The position numbers and the translations under genes are program-made. Below are positions 1-11,690 of a DNA stretch of 64,000 nt, one piece after another. Numbering within the stretch: position 1 is the stretch's first letter; the number at the start of each line of letters is the position of its first letter. This DNA comes from Aplysia californica (lineage: Eukaryota; Mollusca; Gastropoda; Aplysiida; Aplysiidae), in assembly GCF_000002075.1 (NCBI RefSeq), contig NW_004797316.1, positions 556,509-620,508 of the forward strand, given 5' to 3'. Below the pieces are notes generated by a model, which searched no databases, was not told the DNA's origin, and was given only the letters and a program-made list of their open reading frames with translations.

Positions 1-215
1 TTTTCCTCTACTTCTTTTGTATGTTTGTCACACTCTTGTGACTCACTATTTCAGGGGTGCCTTGATAGTCGAAGCAGACTTTGTGATGTTGAAGCTAGAG
101 AGGTGAGCAGAGTAAGTCTGATTCCCTGAAAGGACTTCTCTGTTAACATCCACCCCTTGGCGCTCATATGACTTTATGCTGTTGCGAGCGCCGTAAAACC
201 TCTACTAAAACTAAA
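1..215 (+). repeat. Hairpin-tailed SINE-like retroposon, long form, cut by window edge
   Basis: The stretch is nearly matched, in reverse orientation, at 15975-16200. Both end in a 3' segment that can fold into a stem (GGCGCTC pairing with GAGCGCC around a 20-base loop) followed by a tail like TAAAACCTCTACTAAAACTA. The same 3' segment ends shorter repeats at 298-474, 6012-6180, 38642-38789 and 62929-62985. Read directly: shared body and tail. Inferred: a non-autonomous retroposon, since sister copies have target duplications of 10-12 bp. No tRNA-like head is visible in this copy because its start lies outside the window. Confidence 0.7.
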
Positions 216-297
216 CTGATTAAAACGTCTTTTGCAATAATAATATTGGTATATGTAATTAGTTCATAACGCATATTTTCAAAAGCCCATCACTCCT

Positions 298-474
298 GTG
301 GGGGGTTGGCGGATGCTCTTTTGTAGTTTGCTTCTTCTTTCCTATTAAACATCTATCTTCCTTATCTCTCCTCCTTTTTTTTTGTGGGTTACTCTCTTGT
401 AACACCTCTAATGTTCCGCACTTATATGACCTTGCTGTGTTGCAAGTGCCGTAAAACACTTACTAAAACTAAAA
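298..474 (+). repeat. Hairpin-tailed SINE-like retroposon, short form
   Basis: A 177-bp copy beginning GTGGGGGGTTGGCGG and ending ACTAAAACTAAAA. It is flanked by imperfect 10-bp repeats (CATCACTCCT at 288-297, CATCACTTCC at 475-484), consistent with an old target duplication. Its 3' stem differs from other copies at both sides (GCACTT with AAGTGC instead of GCGCTC with GAGCGC), so pairing is kept. Confidence 0.7.
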
Positions 475-885
475 CATCACTTCCTTACTTTTAATTGTAC
501 AGCCATAAAACTAACATCGAAAGACACACCATAAAAAGGGTAATATAAAAGTCATAGTTTTGTAACCCCAAAAAGGCTTCACAAAAATGTCCTTTTCATA
601 ATCCCATGCTCCATGTCTGTCTCATGAGGAGCATACCGGTACAATACTGCAGCCTGTTAAGTGCAGACTGCTTTTATTCACATATTCTGTCTGTGCCAAT
701 TGCCATATGACCATGTGTATATGGATGTAACTTTTTAAAAATATGGTTAAGTGTCCTAAACATACTTATAACATCCCGTTAGCTGGAACAGAAGTGGCAC
801 CCACTACTTTGTGTTGAAAGTCCAACCTCTTACCAATGGACTAGAACGATGTTCCCTTGTGTTTTGTTCTTAATCTGCGTGTGTA

Positions 886-914
886 TGTGTGTGTGTGTGT
901 GTGCGTGCGCGCGC
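886..914 (+). repeat. TG/GC microsatellite
   Basis: A run of TG dinucleotides turning into GC steps, in the intron before the penultimate ASH2L exon. Simple repeat; no function seen. Confidence 0.8.
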
Positions 915-976
915 GACAATGTAGTATAGTCCAAAATAATCTGTATTTATAGAAATAGTGATCCTCTGTCTTTCAG

Positions 977-1036
977 GTAACAGCAAACTTTGGACCTAAA
1001 TTCCGGTATCCCCCAAAAGGTGTCGACTACAAGCCA
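977..1036 (+). CDS. ASH2L: ASH2L penultimate coding exon (end of SPRY domain)
   Basis: A 60-nt exon, phase 0 at both ends, following a pyrimidine-rich acceptor (CTGTCTTTCAG) and followed by GTAAGT. It encodes 20 residues with the hallmark FGPKFRYPPKG of the ASH2 SPRY domain end. It is too short to stand out as an open frame, so it rests on splice sites and homology. Confidence 0.88.
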
Positions 1037-2351
1037 GTAAGTGTCCTAGGATTTATAATTTATACTTACACATGCATGTATTCAACACGGCAAAGCTTCA
1101 ACATTGTTTGCTTTTGTCTGGCCTGGGTTTTTGATGAGAGTAGTGGACATCAGCTACAACCAGCCTGTCCTTCTCAAAAAAATTGTTGAGCATGTGACGA
1201 AAGGCTACATAACTACTGTGGGTACATGATATTTAATTTAAGAAATAATCCTTTTTTTAATCCCATGGGGTAATTTGGGGTACAATTCTTAATGTAATAC
1301 CGACTTACAATAATTCATCAATGCCATGCTATACACAGTATCACACTAATACAGACAATCTCACAAAGGCGCCATTTCTTGGTTGGTGTACCTTGAGCAA
1401 AGATACGGACTAGTGACCTTCCACCGACATAATTATGCTTGTTATTATTCTTACCTTTAGCTCACTAGATTCACTGCTACTACAGCCTCCTCTGTATGCT
1501 TGCAGCAGTGTAAGGAGGAGGTAGAAAAGCATTCGTTAAAAAGTTCCAGTGTGGTAATTTCTTCATACTGCTCTTCCAGGGGTTCCTTTTCTTGTGTTTG
1601 ATGGATGTGGTTTTCAGAGTGCTCAGTTGGCTTAATTTAATATAATTTTGAAGACCTATGTATTTAATGCTAAAGGGCTATAGTGACCTTTCAATTTGGA
1701 GAAAAAAAAAATTCTTTGTAACTGTAATCTTATCCTTGAAGAAATTCATGAAAAGTTTGATTGTCATGCAGAATCAGAATCCTTGCCAAGAATCATTGAC
1801 TGTATTCTTTCTTTCTCATCTTTATATTTTTGTGGTGCCAGCCATACTGAGTGTAATAAACGCTTATAAATACTGTGCAGTTGAAAGTGTAAAGGTTGAG
1901 AGCCCTATAAAAAACTATACTTGTTGTGTGTAATAAATTAATTCCAGCCAGAAACCCAGGAAACTCTTTTTAGTAAAAGGTAGAGAACCTTTGTGAAAAA
2001 CATCATGGGAGGCAGCCCCTCCAAAGATGCAGAATCCATTCTCCAGAAGAAATGTTTACTTAAGTCCATAAAAAGGCCTACCTGTTGGTTGAAGAAATTG
2101 AGGTCTTGCAGAGAGAAATGGAAAAGCGGCTACTCTGTACTTGAGCCATGAACTCCTTCTTCTTTTTTTTTCAGCAACATCCAGCATCATAATGGGACTA
2201 TTGTCCATAAAGGAAAGATCAGATTTGTAACCCTCTTTTTGGTCCTTGTTTCCAGATTTCAGCGGCTGCAGAGCAAGCCCATGTGGAATACGCCTTGGCA
2301 GACATTATGTATCACGTAGAGAATGAAGACAATATACCAGACTTCCTATGA
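977..2351 (+). CDS. ASH2L: ASH2L, last two coding exons (5' part outside window)
   Basis: ASH2L is a core subunit of the COMPASS/MLL histone H3K4 methyltransferase complexes in the nucleus; with RBBP5 it stimulates the SET-domain enzyme, and its C-terminal helix docks the DPY30 dimer. Two exons are seen, 977-1036 and 2256-2351, with AG acceptors and a GTAAGT donor, joined in phase 0. The first encodes the end of the SPRY domain (NFGPKFRYPPKG, very like vertebrate NFGPCFKYPPKD). The second encodes the DPY30-binding helix (EYALADIMYHVENED; vertebrate form EHTLADVLYHVETEV) and ends at TGA 2349-2351. The C-terminal tail DNIPDFL is short and differs from vertebrates, as expected. The rest of the gene lies upstream of the window. 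Comparison with vertebrate sequence is from memory. Confidence 0.9.
2256..2351 (+). CDS. ASH2L: ASH2L terminal coding exon (DPY30-binding helix)
   Basis: A 96-nt exon after acceptor TTGTTTCCAG. It encodes 31 residues ending in TGA. The helix VEYALADIMYHVENE keeps the hydrophobic heptad that contacts the DPY30 dimer in known family members. Confidence 0.9.
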   Translation: MSAAAEQAHVEYALADIMYHVENEDNIPDFL

Positions 2352-2905
2352 TGAGATTTACCTAGGAATCTTGCTGTTTTCATGATATCAGAGACTGAAT
2401 GGCAATCAATGACAGAGAATTCACGATGTACACATGTGACCATTTATTCTTCATAAGCCTTCCTTTGTCACTAGTGTTTTTCATTAGTATATTTCACTGT
2501 GGATGTGGCATTTTTCATATTCTCTTCCTATTTACACTTGTATCCTTACATGAATTCATAAGCCTTTGGTATGATATGGAAAACAGTCGCTATTGTCTTA
2601 TACTCATTTTTGTGTTCGCGTGATTAGCCCTTTTGGCCCCTGTGCCCTCGAGCCTACAGGACCTGAGTTGTGCGTTTTGTGCACAGAAGGGTAAAGTTAT
2701 TCACCCTCAAGTGTGTGCTTGGGACTTGACCTATTGGGTTAATGATAATCACTACCTCTTTCTTCTCTATGTTTTTGTTTGTTTGGGTTTTCTTTAGTTC
2801 AAAATGTGTTCTTTTTTATCGGTCATTAGTTTTTGTGTTGTGCATGTATAAATATTGGATTGGCAACAACTCAGAATTCAAATAAAGTCTTAAATCTATT
2901 AAATG
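2352..2905 (+). promoter_or_regulatory. ASH2L: ASH2L 3' untranslated region with poly(A) signal
   Basis: An AATAAA hexamer at 2881-2886, followed by T-rich sequence, gives a likely 3' end near 2905. A second AATAAA at 3766-3771 could serve a longer 3' UTR; which one is used cannot be read from sequence. Confidence 0.55.
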
Positions 2906-4687
2906 TCCCAGAAAGAAAGGAAAAGATTATGAGGCTCAAACTCATTCCATGACCTTTTTTTGATTTGTAGAAATTATAACTTATAAGGATATGTGTGAAC
3001 AAAAATGTAAACTTTTCCTCAAAATGTTGCTTTTTTTAATGCGATAATATCACCTTTTGTGAAGGACTTTTACTACCCTGTTGTTGCCTTTAACGGGGAG
3101 ACACCACAGCATCTTTGGTGTATTTGTAAAAGCCTTCACTTTACACTCAAAAGACAATTATGATTTCCACATGGGGAATTATATGTATGTTATCAGAAAT
3201 CTTTGTCCTTCTTCTGGGACGTATTCCTCGGAGGGTTAGCCCCGACAAGCAGGGTGAAAGCAGCCTGGCCTCCTGAAGTGTTGGCTTAACTGTGTTCACA
3301 AAGGCATAAGACACTTATTACTTATAACAAAGTTTTTATACAAACTTTTTATCTTATTTCTTACCTTGCAGCGAAATGAGTGTAACCTTGTTCAATTGGA
3401 AATGTCTCTGCATATTTCACACAATTTTTATAGAATTTTCATCTTGTTTACACTTTTCCAGAGGTATACCCACTGGTAACAAGACTGTTCTAGTTGTAAT
3501 GTCAAATTCAAGTCTGGTTTTGACGTGTTGCAGATCATCATTTGTACTTTTGATAGATTATTGTCTTGTTTATTGTTGTGTTTATTATAGTGCATTGTTC
3601 ATGTGTAATCTGGATGCTTGTGAAAAACAACAACCTCTTTCATCAGAGGATTTGATCATTGTGACTGTACCAACTTTCATATGATTCACTGATATTAAAG
3701 TCAATGCTTTTTAAAGTTTATTTTGAGAAAAAGCCCCACCTTAAACGTTCTCTTTGGATTTGGTGAATAAAAATCTTCTACTCTTTATATATTGGATATA
3801 GCTATTTCTGGTTGTGAGTATTTTGTTGCTGTTGTTTGGTCTGTTGTCGTCAGCACAAATCAAGCTTTCTATTATATTCTTCCTTTGCCGTTTATACAAA
3901 TCTGTTCACGAAATACACTGCCATGCCAACATAAAACAGACCCATGATCGAGAGCTCAACATCTGAAGTGGTAAAGCTTCCATAACATTGAGTCGGCTAT
4001 TAAATTAAGTTGGATGTGCGTATGTTAGAATTTTCACCACAATTGTGAAACATTTGGTTTGAACGAGTAAAGAAAAGCACATTACCATTATTTTGTGCTG
4101 TAAAAGAGGACAGGTAAACAGAAAAAAAAACAGAGAAGAGAGAAAAGAGGTAGTGCCTACTAGGGACGCCCTCCAACCATCCGCTGAGTACAATAAAGAA
4201 GAACGTGTATAAAGCTTGCGGTGTGAGTACACTGCTGTGTCTGTAAGTGAGTGACATGTGGACAACGTTTTCTCACCAAAGGAAAGAGAACGTCAACAGT
4301 TTCAGGAAAACTCGTGGAACATCTTCTTTGCAAGACAAGATTATTAACAGGCGTACCGGAAACAACGTTATTGTGGGGCTCTCGCGGTATTTCAACTGCC
4401 CTCGCACCACAGACTCGGATGCTAAGGACGTCACTGGGATAAAAGGGAAAATACTAGCACAGATGATCTGTTGAAAACAAGAAAATAAAACGAGTGGAAA
4501 AAGACAGAACCATGCTAATGCTACGTATGTACATGTACAAGGATACCGGCAACCATCTATGACATCCACAAAGATAATGTTTAGTAACTTAGTAGAGCCA
4601 TGGTCACATTAAAGACTAGACTCAACAGACTTAACGCTTGCTTGTTTAACAAATTCAAGATCAACAAGTCTGCGATGAGTGTGTGTG

Positions 4688-4728
<41 letters not shown>

Positions 4729-4762
4729 AAGAACGCGCTGTGAATGATATTTATCTGTTATT
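2906..4762. other. No gene seen; possible extended ASH2L 3' UTR and TG array
   Basis: Open frames here (for example 3376-3684 and the overlapping frames at 4000-4570) lack recognisable domains and coding bias. A TG repeat lies at 4679-4728, just before the mariner element. Confidence 0.5.
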
Positions 4763-5057
4763 TAGTGGCGTCCAAAAGAAAGTTGAAAATGTAATCTCTC
4801 AATCTTCGTGTTAAAGCCTTGCACTACCCACCCACGCAGTACCTATACCAATTTAAAGCTAAATGAAATCTGCATCATATGACTGATTAACCCTATCCGT
4901 ACGTCGTGTTTTACAATTGTATCCATACGACGTGGAAACCACTTTCCAAAGAGGAAATTTACTCGTTAATCCGATTTGTACACTTTGCATAGCAGTCTAT
5001 CAAAATGATTTTTTGAGAAATACTGAAAGTTTCAAAGAGATCTTCGTACGAGAAGTA

Positions 5058-5887
5058 CAGTGGAACTCGGATTTAACGAGCTCGGATTCAACGAGAACTC
5101 GGATTCAACGAGAGGAGATAGATTCCCCGTTTTTTTTCTTCTTTAAAATCAATCAAAATAACCCGGATTCAACGAGCACTTAAATCAGCAAGCTTGGATT
5201 CGACGATGTCGCTTCCAGGGGAAACAGCCCCCACAGACGTGGCTTCGCTCATTTTTCTCCCAGAAAGAACTTTATCTATTCCCGGAAACCTTCCATTGCA
5301 CCTGCATCGTGAACTATTGTTCACTTAGCCGATTGAATGCGACCAATCAGCGGCCTTTTTTCATACCAACACATGCGTTGTTGGCAGACGCACATGTATA
5401 TTCTGGCGCGTGTCGGGGTCGGATGGGTGGCCTGAACACATGTGACTGTGTCGGGGAGGGGGGGGGGGGGCACCAGCGGTACGTACGGGCGTTGAACGTT
5501 GCAGATACAAACGCGTCAGTCTTTTTTCCCCTCAGGAACTGATCATTATTATATAAGCTAGGCCCTAGTATTGACGTAGATCTACGTAATGAATTGAGCG
5601 CTGGTCAATGGAATTAAAAGTTGCCGTGTGCTAGGCTCTACACAGCAACACAACTTTTTGGCAAACATTCGAGATGACACAGGGGTGCAATTGAACGAAT
5701 TAGTCTTTTTTTTACACCGCTCATAATGTGCAGGCTTTTCAGACACTACTTGTTACTCCTCTTTACACATTATGTGCTCAGTGTCTGTAATAATCTACAT
5801 AAAACCTCATATTTGCTATAACGAACACTCGGATTCAACGAGGTTTTAGGTCCGGCCCGGCGACCTCGTTGAATCCGAGTTCCACTG
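5058..5887. mobile_element. Pogo/Tigger-like MITE with TA target duplication
   Basis: An 830-bp segment with ends CAGTGGAACTCGGATTTAAC and its near inverse (GAATCCGAGTTCCACTG), each flanked by TA (5056-5057 and 5888-5889). Short repeats GGATTCAACGAG occur inside both ends. No transposase frame is present, so it is non-autonomous. The terminal CAGT...ACTG and TA duplication are typical of pogo/Tigger relatives. Confidence 0.8.
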
Positions 5888-6011
5888 TATTCTAAAATGT
5901 GAAGAATACAACCCCGGTAGTACAAAATTAACCCCAGGGCGCACCGTTGTAGGATAGTTCATCTATGATTAGAGACGACGATTAGAGGTATGGTCACTCA
6001 AAATTGACCTT

Positions 6012-6180
6012 GTGGGTGGTTGGCGGGTGCTCTGGTGTGGTTTGCTTCTTCTTTCCAATCAAACATATCGTCCTTATCTCCCCTCTTTCTTTTTTATGTT
6101 TGTTACTCTCTTGTAGCACCTCTAATCTTCTGGCGCTCACATGCAGTTGCGAGCGCCGAAAAACCTCTATTAAGACAAAC
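6012..6180 (+). repeat. Hairpin-tailed SINE-like retroposon, short form, with 12-bp target duplication
   Basis: A 169-bp insertion in the mariner left arm. AAAATTGACCTT precedes it (6000-6011) and follows it (6181-6192); the sister mariner copy at 44359 has the site only once, so this is an unambiguous insertion. It begins GTGGGTGGTTGGCGGGTG and ends GCGCCGAAAAACCTCTATT plus a short A-rich tail, defining both ends of the short form. Confidence 0.9.
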
Positions 6181-6573
6181 AAAATTGACCTTAAAATCAG
6201 GCTTAGCAAAACTGCGGAATCAAAGAAACGTGGAAGTGTCTTTGCGTGTGTATTGAGGTGCATCAACGTTGTTGGAATGGACATGTATTGAATATCGAAT
6301 GAGAAGAAATATCATTGTCTCTGCAGTGAACAATATCTTCTGATATGTTCAAATAGATTGGAAAGCAAAGCAGTCACAAATAGCACGCAAAGCATGGACT
6401 TACCATTACACGCGCTCATTAGTACAATTTAGTTTTTGTTTAGGAGCAATTAGTTTCGTATAGAGCACGAAACCTTATTTGCACATGGACTGTGTTGGGT
6501 TAAATTTCGAACATAATCATCTGTTAATGAGGAGTAGAGACCACGAAACTTCCATATTTTTGGATGGTCAGGG

Positions 6574-6840
6574 GTGGAAAGAACAAAACCGCCTTCGTTA
6601 GAATCACCGGATGGCTTGGTTTACTATTACTACGGTTTAGTGGACAACATTGCGCAAGTGCTAAAACGTCATGTCTTACCTTTATTTTCGTCATGGTGTC
6701 ATTCAAGTAGACTTTCCATGCAAAGCAAAGCACTTTCTCACAGGGCCAATGCCACTAGACAATTCTTGGAAAACCAAATCGGATCAAAGTTGGAGTGGTC
6801 GCCAGTAAGTAGCCCCGATATGAATCCTACAGTTATGTGA
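6574..6840 (+). pseudogene. Mariner transposase fragment
   Basis: The 88-residue frame carries HRANATRQFLENQIG and SPDMNP, which match the second half of Tc1/mariner DDE/D transposases (usual form QDNAxxHRA...FL...W.P.SPDLNPIE). Where the second catalytic aspartate is expected (QDNA) this copy reads QSKA, so it is inactive even before its stop after PTVM. It covers only about a quarter of a normal 340-residue transposase. Confidence 0.8.
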
Positions 6841-7433
6841 AGTCCCTTGAAATAGTAGATAAAGAAAAGCGACTTTGTTCCCAATTCAGACCTTTTGTTT
6901 GCTACTCTATCTGGGATGAAATGACAGATAAATTATGTCCAAAATTTAATAGAATCGATTCCCAAAGGGTTCGTGCTTTACACAAAACCAGTTACACCTA
7001 GGCAAAATAACAATGAGCACATTTATGTCAAGTCCAAGTTTTGCGTGATATTTGTGATTGCTGTGTTCCGTTTTGTTTGAAACTATCGTAATAAAATATT
7101 GTTTACTGCAGAGACTACATTCTCCATTCTTTGGGAATGCAATGTAGGCTATCATGTCTATCCTATCAATAAAATGTATTCTCCTCAATGCACGTGGTAA
7201 GATGATTTTACGTTTATTTGATTTCGCACAATTTTGCCACGCCTAATTTTTAACGGTCAATTTTGAGTGAGTGACCATACCTCGGTTGTCCCTAAACATG
7301 AATGAAATACTAATGAGTCAGAAGATGCGGAATTCATTTAGCTTTAAATTGGTATACTGCGTGATTGGATAGTGCAAGGCAATAACACGATGATTGTGAG
7401 ATTAGATTTTCAAGTTTCCTTTGGAAGCCATTG

Positions 7434-8600
7434 TTCATCAAAACTCCTCAGAAAGTAGAAAGACTTTATGGAAGCATTGGGCACATTCACACGACAACCA
7501 CGTTCGTCCGGGAAATTGGTCTCTCTATTTAGAGGAGGAGAAAGAAACTGCTAAGGGGTTGTATAAGATCAAGAAAAAGAAAAGCAGCGAAGACGGAAAT
7601 AATTACAATGTAGTATCAGAAGAGTATAGCAAGTCAAGATGCAAAAGAGAGCAAATCTATAGTCCTTGCCTTGTCCTCAATCGGCATTTTCTTTCAATGT
7701 CATGCAATGGCCTACATTAATATATAATAAAGCCACACACATTATAACAGCACAGTCACGCGCACCATAATCGTTAATGACGGAGCGGAGCCCGTGTTCC
7801 ATCTAACAACGTTGCTTGTAATGACATGGTTACATGTGCCTGTTTTCGAGTACATATGACAGTTCCATTCAGAGAGTGTACTCATAATGTAGTTGCAAAA
7901 ATATACAATACATGTATATGAACGCCGTGTTATCTTAAACGACGAAGATGGTATTTAAGTGTTTACTGGACCGAAAGTGGACGGCCCACGTTTAAATCCA
8001 CTTTGTACACCTTTGAACTTCATGCTCGTAGTCCCGAGCATCTTCACAGTTCTTTCACACTTGACCCGGCATATAATTTTCTTTATTTCGACTTTTTTTT
8101 TTTGGGGGGGGGGGTATCCAGGATGATCTCTGTCTGTGTTGAGGACGTTTCTAACCGGGTTGGTCTACAATTCTATAGTCAAGGTGATAAGAGGCAAACA
8201 AAGCATTATTGTATGGGATCGCGCGTGATACCGGGAGAACTTTTATCCTGAAGACCAGGTCTACTGACTACACTACTACATGAGATAAAACTGAGCGGGA
8301 ATGTTTTACAGTCCCATTAACGCAAGTGAGATCACGTAGGAGACATCCCACTTTGACTTTGACCATGCCTGCCGGGAGCAACCAAGTGCAACCAAGGGCT
8401 GAGTGGTGTACCAGCCTAACAGGAAGGAGGAGATATAATTTGATAGAGTAGACTTTCCCACGCATGCATTAAACTCTTGTCTTTTGCGCGTGAGAGCAAA
8501 AGCCTAACTGTTCTTCCAAAGACGTCGGCCACGTATGAGATGTGCTGCGGACTGAGACCAGTGCAAGGCTTCAGCGGGTGGTTGAAGCATGCCACTAGTA
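7434..8600. other. No gene seen
   Basis: Short frames without domains; a G run at 8105-8114. I see no RNA gene or clear repeat. Confidence 0.5.
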
Positions 8601-8609
8601 CAGTAGTAG

Positions 8610-8611
<2 letters not shown>

Positions 8612-8698
<87 letters not shown>

Positions 8699-8800
8699 CT
8701 GTCTCCCTTTCTCTCTCTGTCTCTCTCTGTCTCTCTCTCTGATGTTTCTGTCTCTCTCTCTGATGTTTCTGTCTCTCTCTCTCTCTCTCTCTGATGTTTC
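8612..8800 (+). repeat. CT microsatellite with degenerate flank
   Basis: About 40 CT repeats (8612-8690) followed by GT steps and three copies of a CTCTGATGTTTCTGTCT unit. Frames reading serine-leucine or arginine-glutamate here are repeat translations, not genes. Confidence 0.95.
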
Positions 8801-8825
8801 TGTCTGTCTTATTTTTCCCCTGCAC

Positions 8826-9518
8826 TAAATGACCTCTGTTGTGTCGATGTGCTTCTCTTTACTCAAACTCGAAAAACAAAGCTTCAATGCTGGTTACGAA
8901 TGGGTGATAAAGAATTCCCATCTGTCTGGACAACTCACAATGGTACAGTTGGTTATGAACTGGATCAGCGGGTGGACGTTTGATTTTCACCGTTGTATAA
9001 GTATCGTTCGCCGACCACACAATACCCACATAATTAACCGATCTGTGTGAGTCCAGTTGGATATCTATATAATAGTAATAGGATATCGTCTGCTGGCCGC
9101 GCAATGCCTATGTATAACTAACATAACCTAGATCTTCTATAGGTGATAAGAAACAGATGCTAAGACAAGTAAAATGATACCTGTTGCCTAGAATCTACTA
9201 GACTATTTGTTTCATAGTGCTACCATGGAAAAATAAAAGAGGGGTGGAGTTGGGGTTGAGGAATTGTTGATTGATATACAATAGAAAATTGTGTTTCGTG
9301 GGGGGGGGGGGAGTAAAACTAAAGGTGAGAGACTTGGAGAGCGACAACACTACAAGCCGTGGAGAATAGAAATTCAGAAGATTTGTCAAGAAGATTATAA
9401 GTTTTAAAAAACGTTCAAAGTTAAGCTCTGTTCCGACTACCACTTGATCTACCAACAATTTGTCATGAGAATAAGATTAAATAAATAATGCAAAACCTTT
9501 CACAGGTTAGATATTTTG
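8826..9518. other. No gene seen
   Basis: No recognisable coding sequence; a G run at 9300-9311. Confidence 0.5.
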
Positions 9519-9520
9519 GT

Positions 9521-9536
9521 GGCCCTAAAAAGGACC
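9521..9536 (-). promoter_or_regulatory. Histone-type 3' stem-loop (minus strand)
   Basis: On the minus strand the 16 bases GGTCCTTTTTAGGGCC fit the histone mRNA consensus GGYYYUUYUNARRRCC, giving a six-pair stem and four-base loop, followed by ACCAAAATATC. No histone coding end is found in the 250 bases upstream on that strand, so it may be an orphan remnant of a histone gene or chance. Confidence 0.4.
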
Positions 9537-9740
9537 GTTAAAAAAAAGTTTAGACTTATTGGGGTTCCGCCATCTGGGCTTCCTCCAGAGTAAGCTTCAG
9601 TTCCCTGAACTCGAAGTGAAGAAATTTAAACTGGCCTACAGTAACCTAGCGGTATATATTTTATAACTGATTTATTGTGCAGAGTTGGTCAGGGAGACTT
9701 CGGCAAACTCTGGGTGTCTTCATTAGGGGGAAACGGACGT

Positions 9741-10559
9741 CTAAAAACTGCACAGAGCGAAGAGAGCCGGGACGGACTCAAGAATGGAGTCTCTGTCCTC
9801 TGGCTCAATCTCCTCTGGCCAAGTTCCGGCTTCTTCTTGGGTTTCCGGGAAGTCTTTCTCTTTGCTTCCGCTCTCGTTGAAAAGCCAAAAAAGATCTAGA
9901 TCTAGATGGGATGATGCTCTATCTTCCTCTAAGCTCGCAAAAGATTGCAGCGAGCTAGAACAATCGGCGCACGCATACGTGCCATCAGAAGCAGACGAAT
10001 CGGATGTGGATTCTTGAGCCTCTACTTCTCCCTTTGACACGTCCGTATCGACACCATCCTGAGAATCCTGTTTTCGCCGACCGGTGGAATAATGGCGTGT
10101 CGATACAAGTCTTCATCGGAGCTCGTGTTCTGTGGCTTTCCCAAAACCTCTTCAGGGTCACGACAGACTTCCGGCTCCTTGATTTCCTCCTCTAGATCCA
10201 GAGTTTCGTCTACGGTGGTGCAACACCTGCAGCAAAGCACCCAATTTTTCATGTTCTTCCAAACTCTTGAGAACGGCATACTTCCCTCTCTTCTCCTGTT
10301 ACCTTAGGCTTGGCCTTTCTCCTGTTACCATCGGACCTCCGGGACGCAGCGAGAACAGGTGGGATAGGCTACCATTGAAACATTGTACATTAAAATTAGA
10401 ATCTAAAGTACAACCCACACAGGAGTGACAGTTTTTAGCGCGTACCTTGAGAATAGATCTAGGCCTAGTACGCCTACCGTCTCTTCCCTTCCGTTTGGTT
10501 CTTTCAACGTGTGCATCGTCTCTTAACCTTTTTTCTGTCTCAATAAATCCCTGTTTCAC
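9741..10559 (-). pseudogene. Unidentified acidic open frames
   Basis: Three adjacent minus-strand frames (10299-10559, 10022-10279, 9741-10040) have a compositional character above noise: a basic stretch with a Cys-rich segment (NCHSCVGCTLDS), then acidic, Ser-rich segments (LDLEEEIKEPEVC; STSDSSASDG). I do not recognise a family. It may be an exon, a processed copy or a transposon remnant; the frames are not continuous. Confidence 0.3.
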
Positions 10560-11170
10560 TTCCTGATTGCAGAGACTTCAATATTAAATTGTTGCTTGAT
10601 CTTCCAATGTCTTGCTGTCAAGCCTGTCTTTACCTTATTTTGTTTCAATGTAAAATCATGACGGCTGATTTTGGTTTAGGGCACATAGTAAACAATGTAT
10701 TTTTATCTTATACATTTTAATCATGAAAATCATCTTAGATCTAAATAGTTTGACACCTTCTTCCTATCATCAGTAAGTGTAAGCAATTTTCTTTGCTAAA
10801 AAATGTGTTGATCTGTTTTCGATTTAAGCTGCAATCACTGTGCAAAAACCAAACCAGACAGATTATTTCAAGTAGGTTCTTCAATCGTTGGCCATATTTT
10901 GTTAGGAGCATAAAAAAGGATAACAATAACTTCAAAGAGAAATAAAAAGAGCAGGCCATACCAGAACCCTTGACAAGCACCCACTCATACACCCGCTAAA
11001 ACAATACGATAGAACCTTGACAGACTTGACTCCGGTCATGTTTCAGTCGGACCTGCCAAAAAAGTGCAGTTTGCAATGTAAGTTGTAAAAGGGGTAGACA
11101 GAACCAGGCTACCTTAATAGTAATACTAACTTATAATAGCAAAAGAATGATTAACTTCTCTTTCTCCCTG
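10560..11170. other. No gene seen
   Basis: A/T-rich sequence without recognised coding or repeat content. Confidence 0.5.
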
Positions 11171-11179
11171 TCTCTCTGC

Positions 11180-11183
11180 CCCC

Positions 11184-11251
<68 letters not shown>
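11180..11251 (+). repeat. C run followed by CT microsatellite
   Basis: About 16 C followed by about 28 CT repeats. Confidence 0.95.
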
Positions 11252-11254
<3 letters not shown>

Positions 11255-11690
11255 TTTTTTAATATTAAGTCCAGACGAACAGACAAATGTCATTCATGAA
11301 TAAATTTATAGCTTCTGGGAGTGTACTTTAATGTTCGAGCAAAGAAAGTGAAAGCCATTGATTTTTACCTCAGCAGTAAAAAAAGCTAGTTCGCCGGTTT
11401 CCCAGCTGCTTCCAGTGAGCAGATATTATGTATGGCTCTTTTCGTCTATGCAGACGGTCAATTTAGCTTAAGATGGTCTCAAGGTTGTCTTCATGCAGCT
11501 TCTTTCATGGCTAATTCTTCCTATATTTGAAGTAAGCGAAGACTCTGTCGCAGTGCTTGCATGTCAGTGTCGTAGATCGAAGCTCTGTATTTTCGCTGTT
11601 TTCCTTTCGTCGTTGGCGCTTCTCAGCCTGGTTGTTTCTAAGGCTGCTCTCTAGCATTATAGTTATAGTTCTTTCCTTTATCATTTTCCT

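Larger units (their letters stand above)
4763..7433 (+). mobile_element. Decayed Tc1/mariner element with long inverted ends and nested insertions
   Basis: The left end (AGTGGCGTCCAAAAGAAAG at 4764) and the right end (reverse complement beginning CAATGGCTTCCAAAGG, at 7433) head arms of several hundred bases that match each other in inverted orientation (for example around 5990-6480 against 6930-7280, and 4763-4890 against 7300-7433). Between them, 6574-6840 encodes a transposase remnant. The left arm is interrupted by a pogo/Tigger-like MITE at 5058-5887 and by a hairpin-tailed SINE at 6012-6180. A related shorter copy is at 44359-44975. The combination of CAGTGGYG-type ends and the transposase motif places it in Tc1/mariner. 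Confidence 0.8.

Noticed and set aside
3376-3684. 102-codon plus-strand frame
   Set aside because: No domain; hydrophobic, T-rich translation typical of an A/T-rich 3' UTR.
8477-8825. Long Ser-Leu and Arg-Glu open frames on both strands
   Set aside because: Translation of a CT dinucleotide array.
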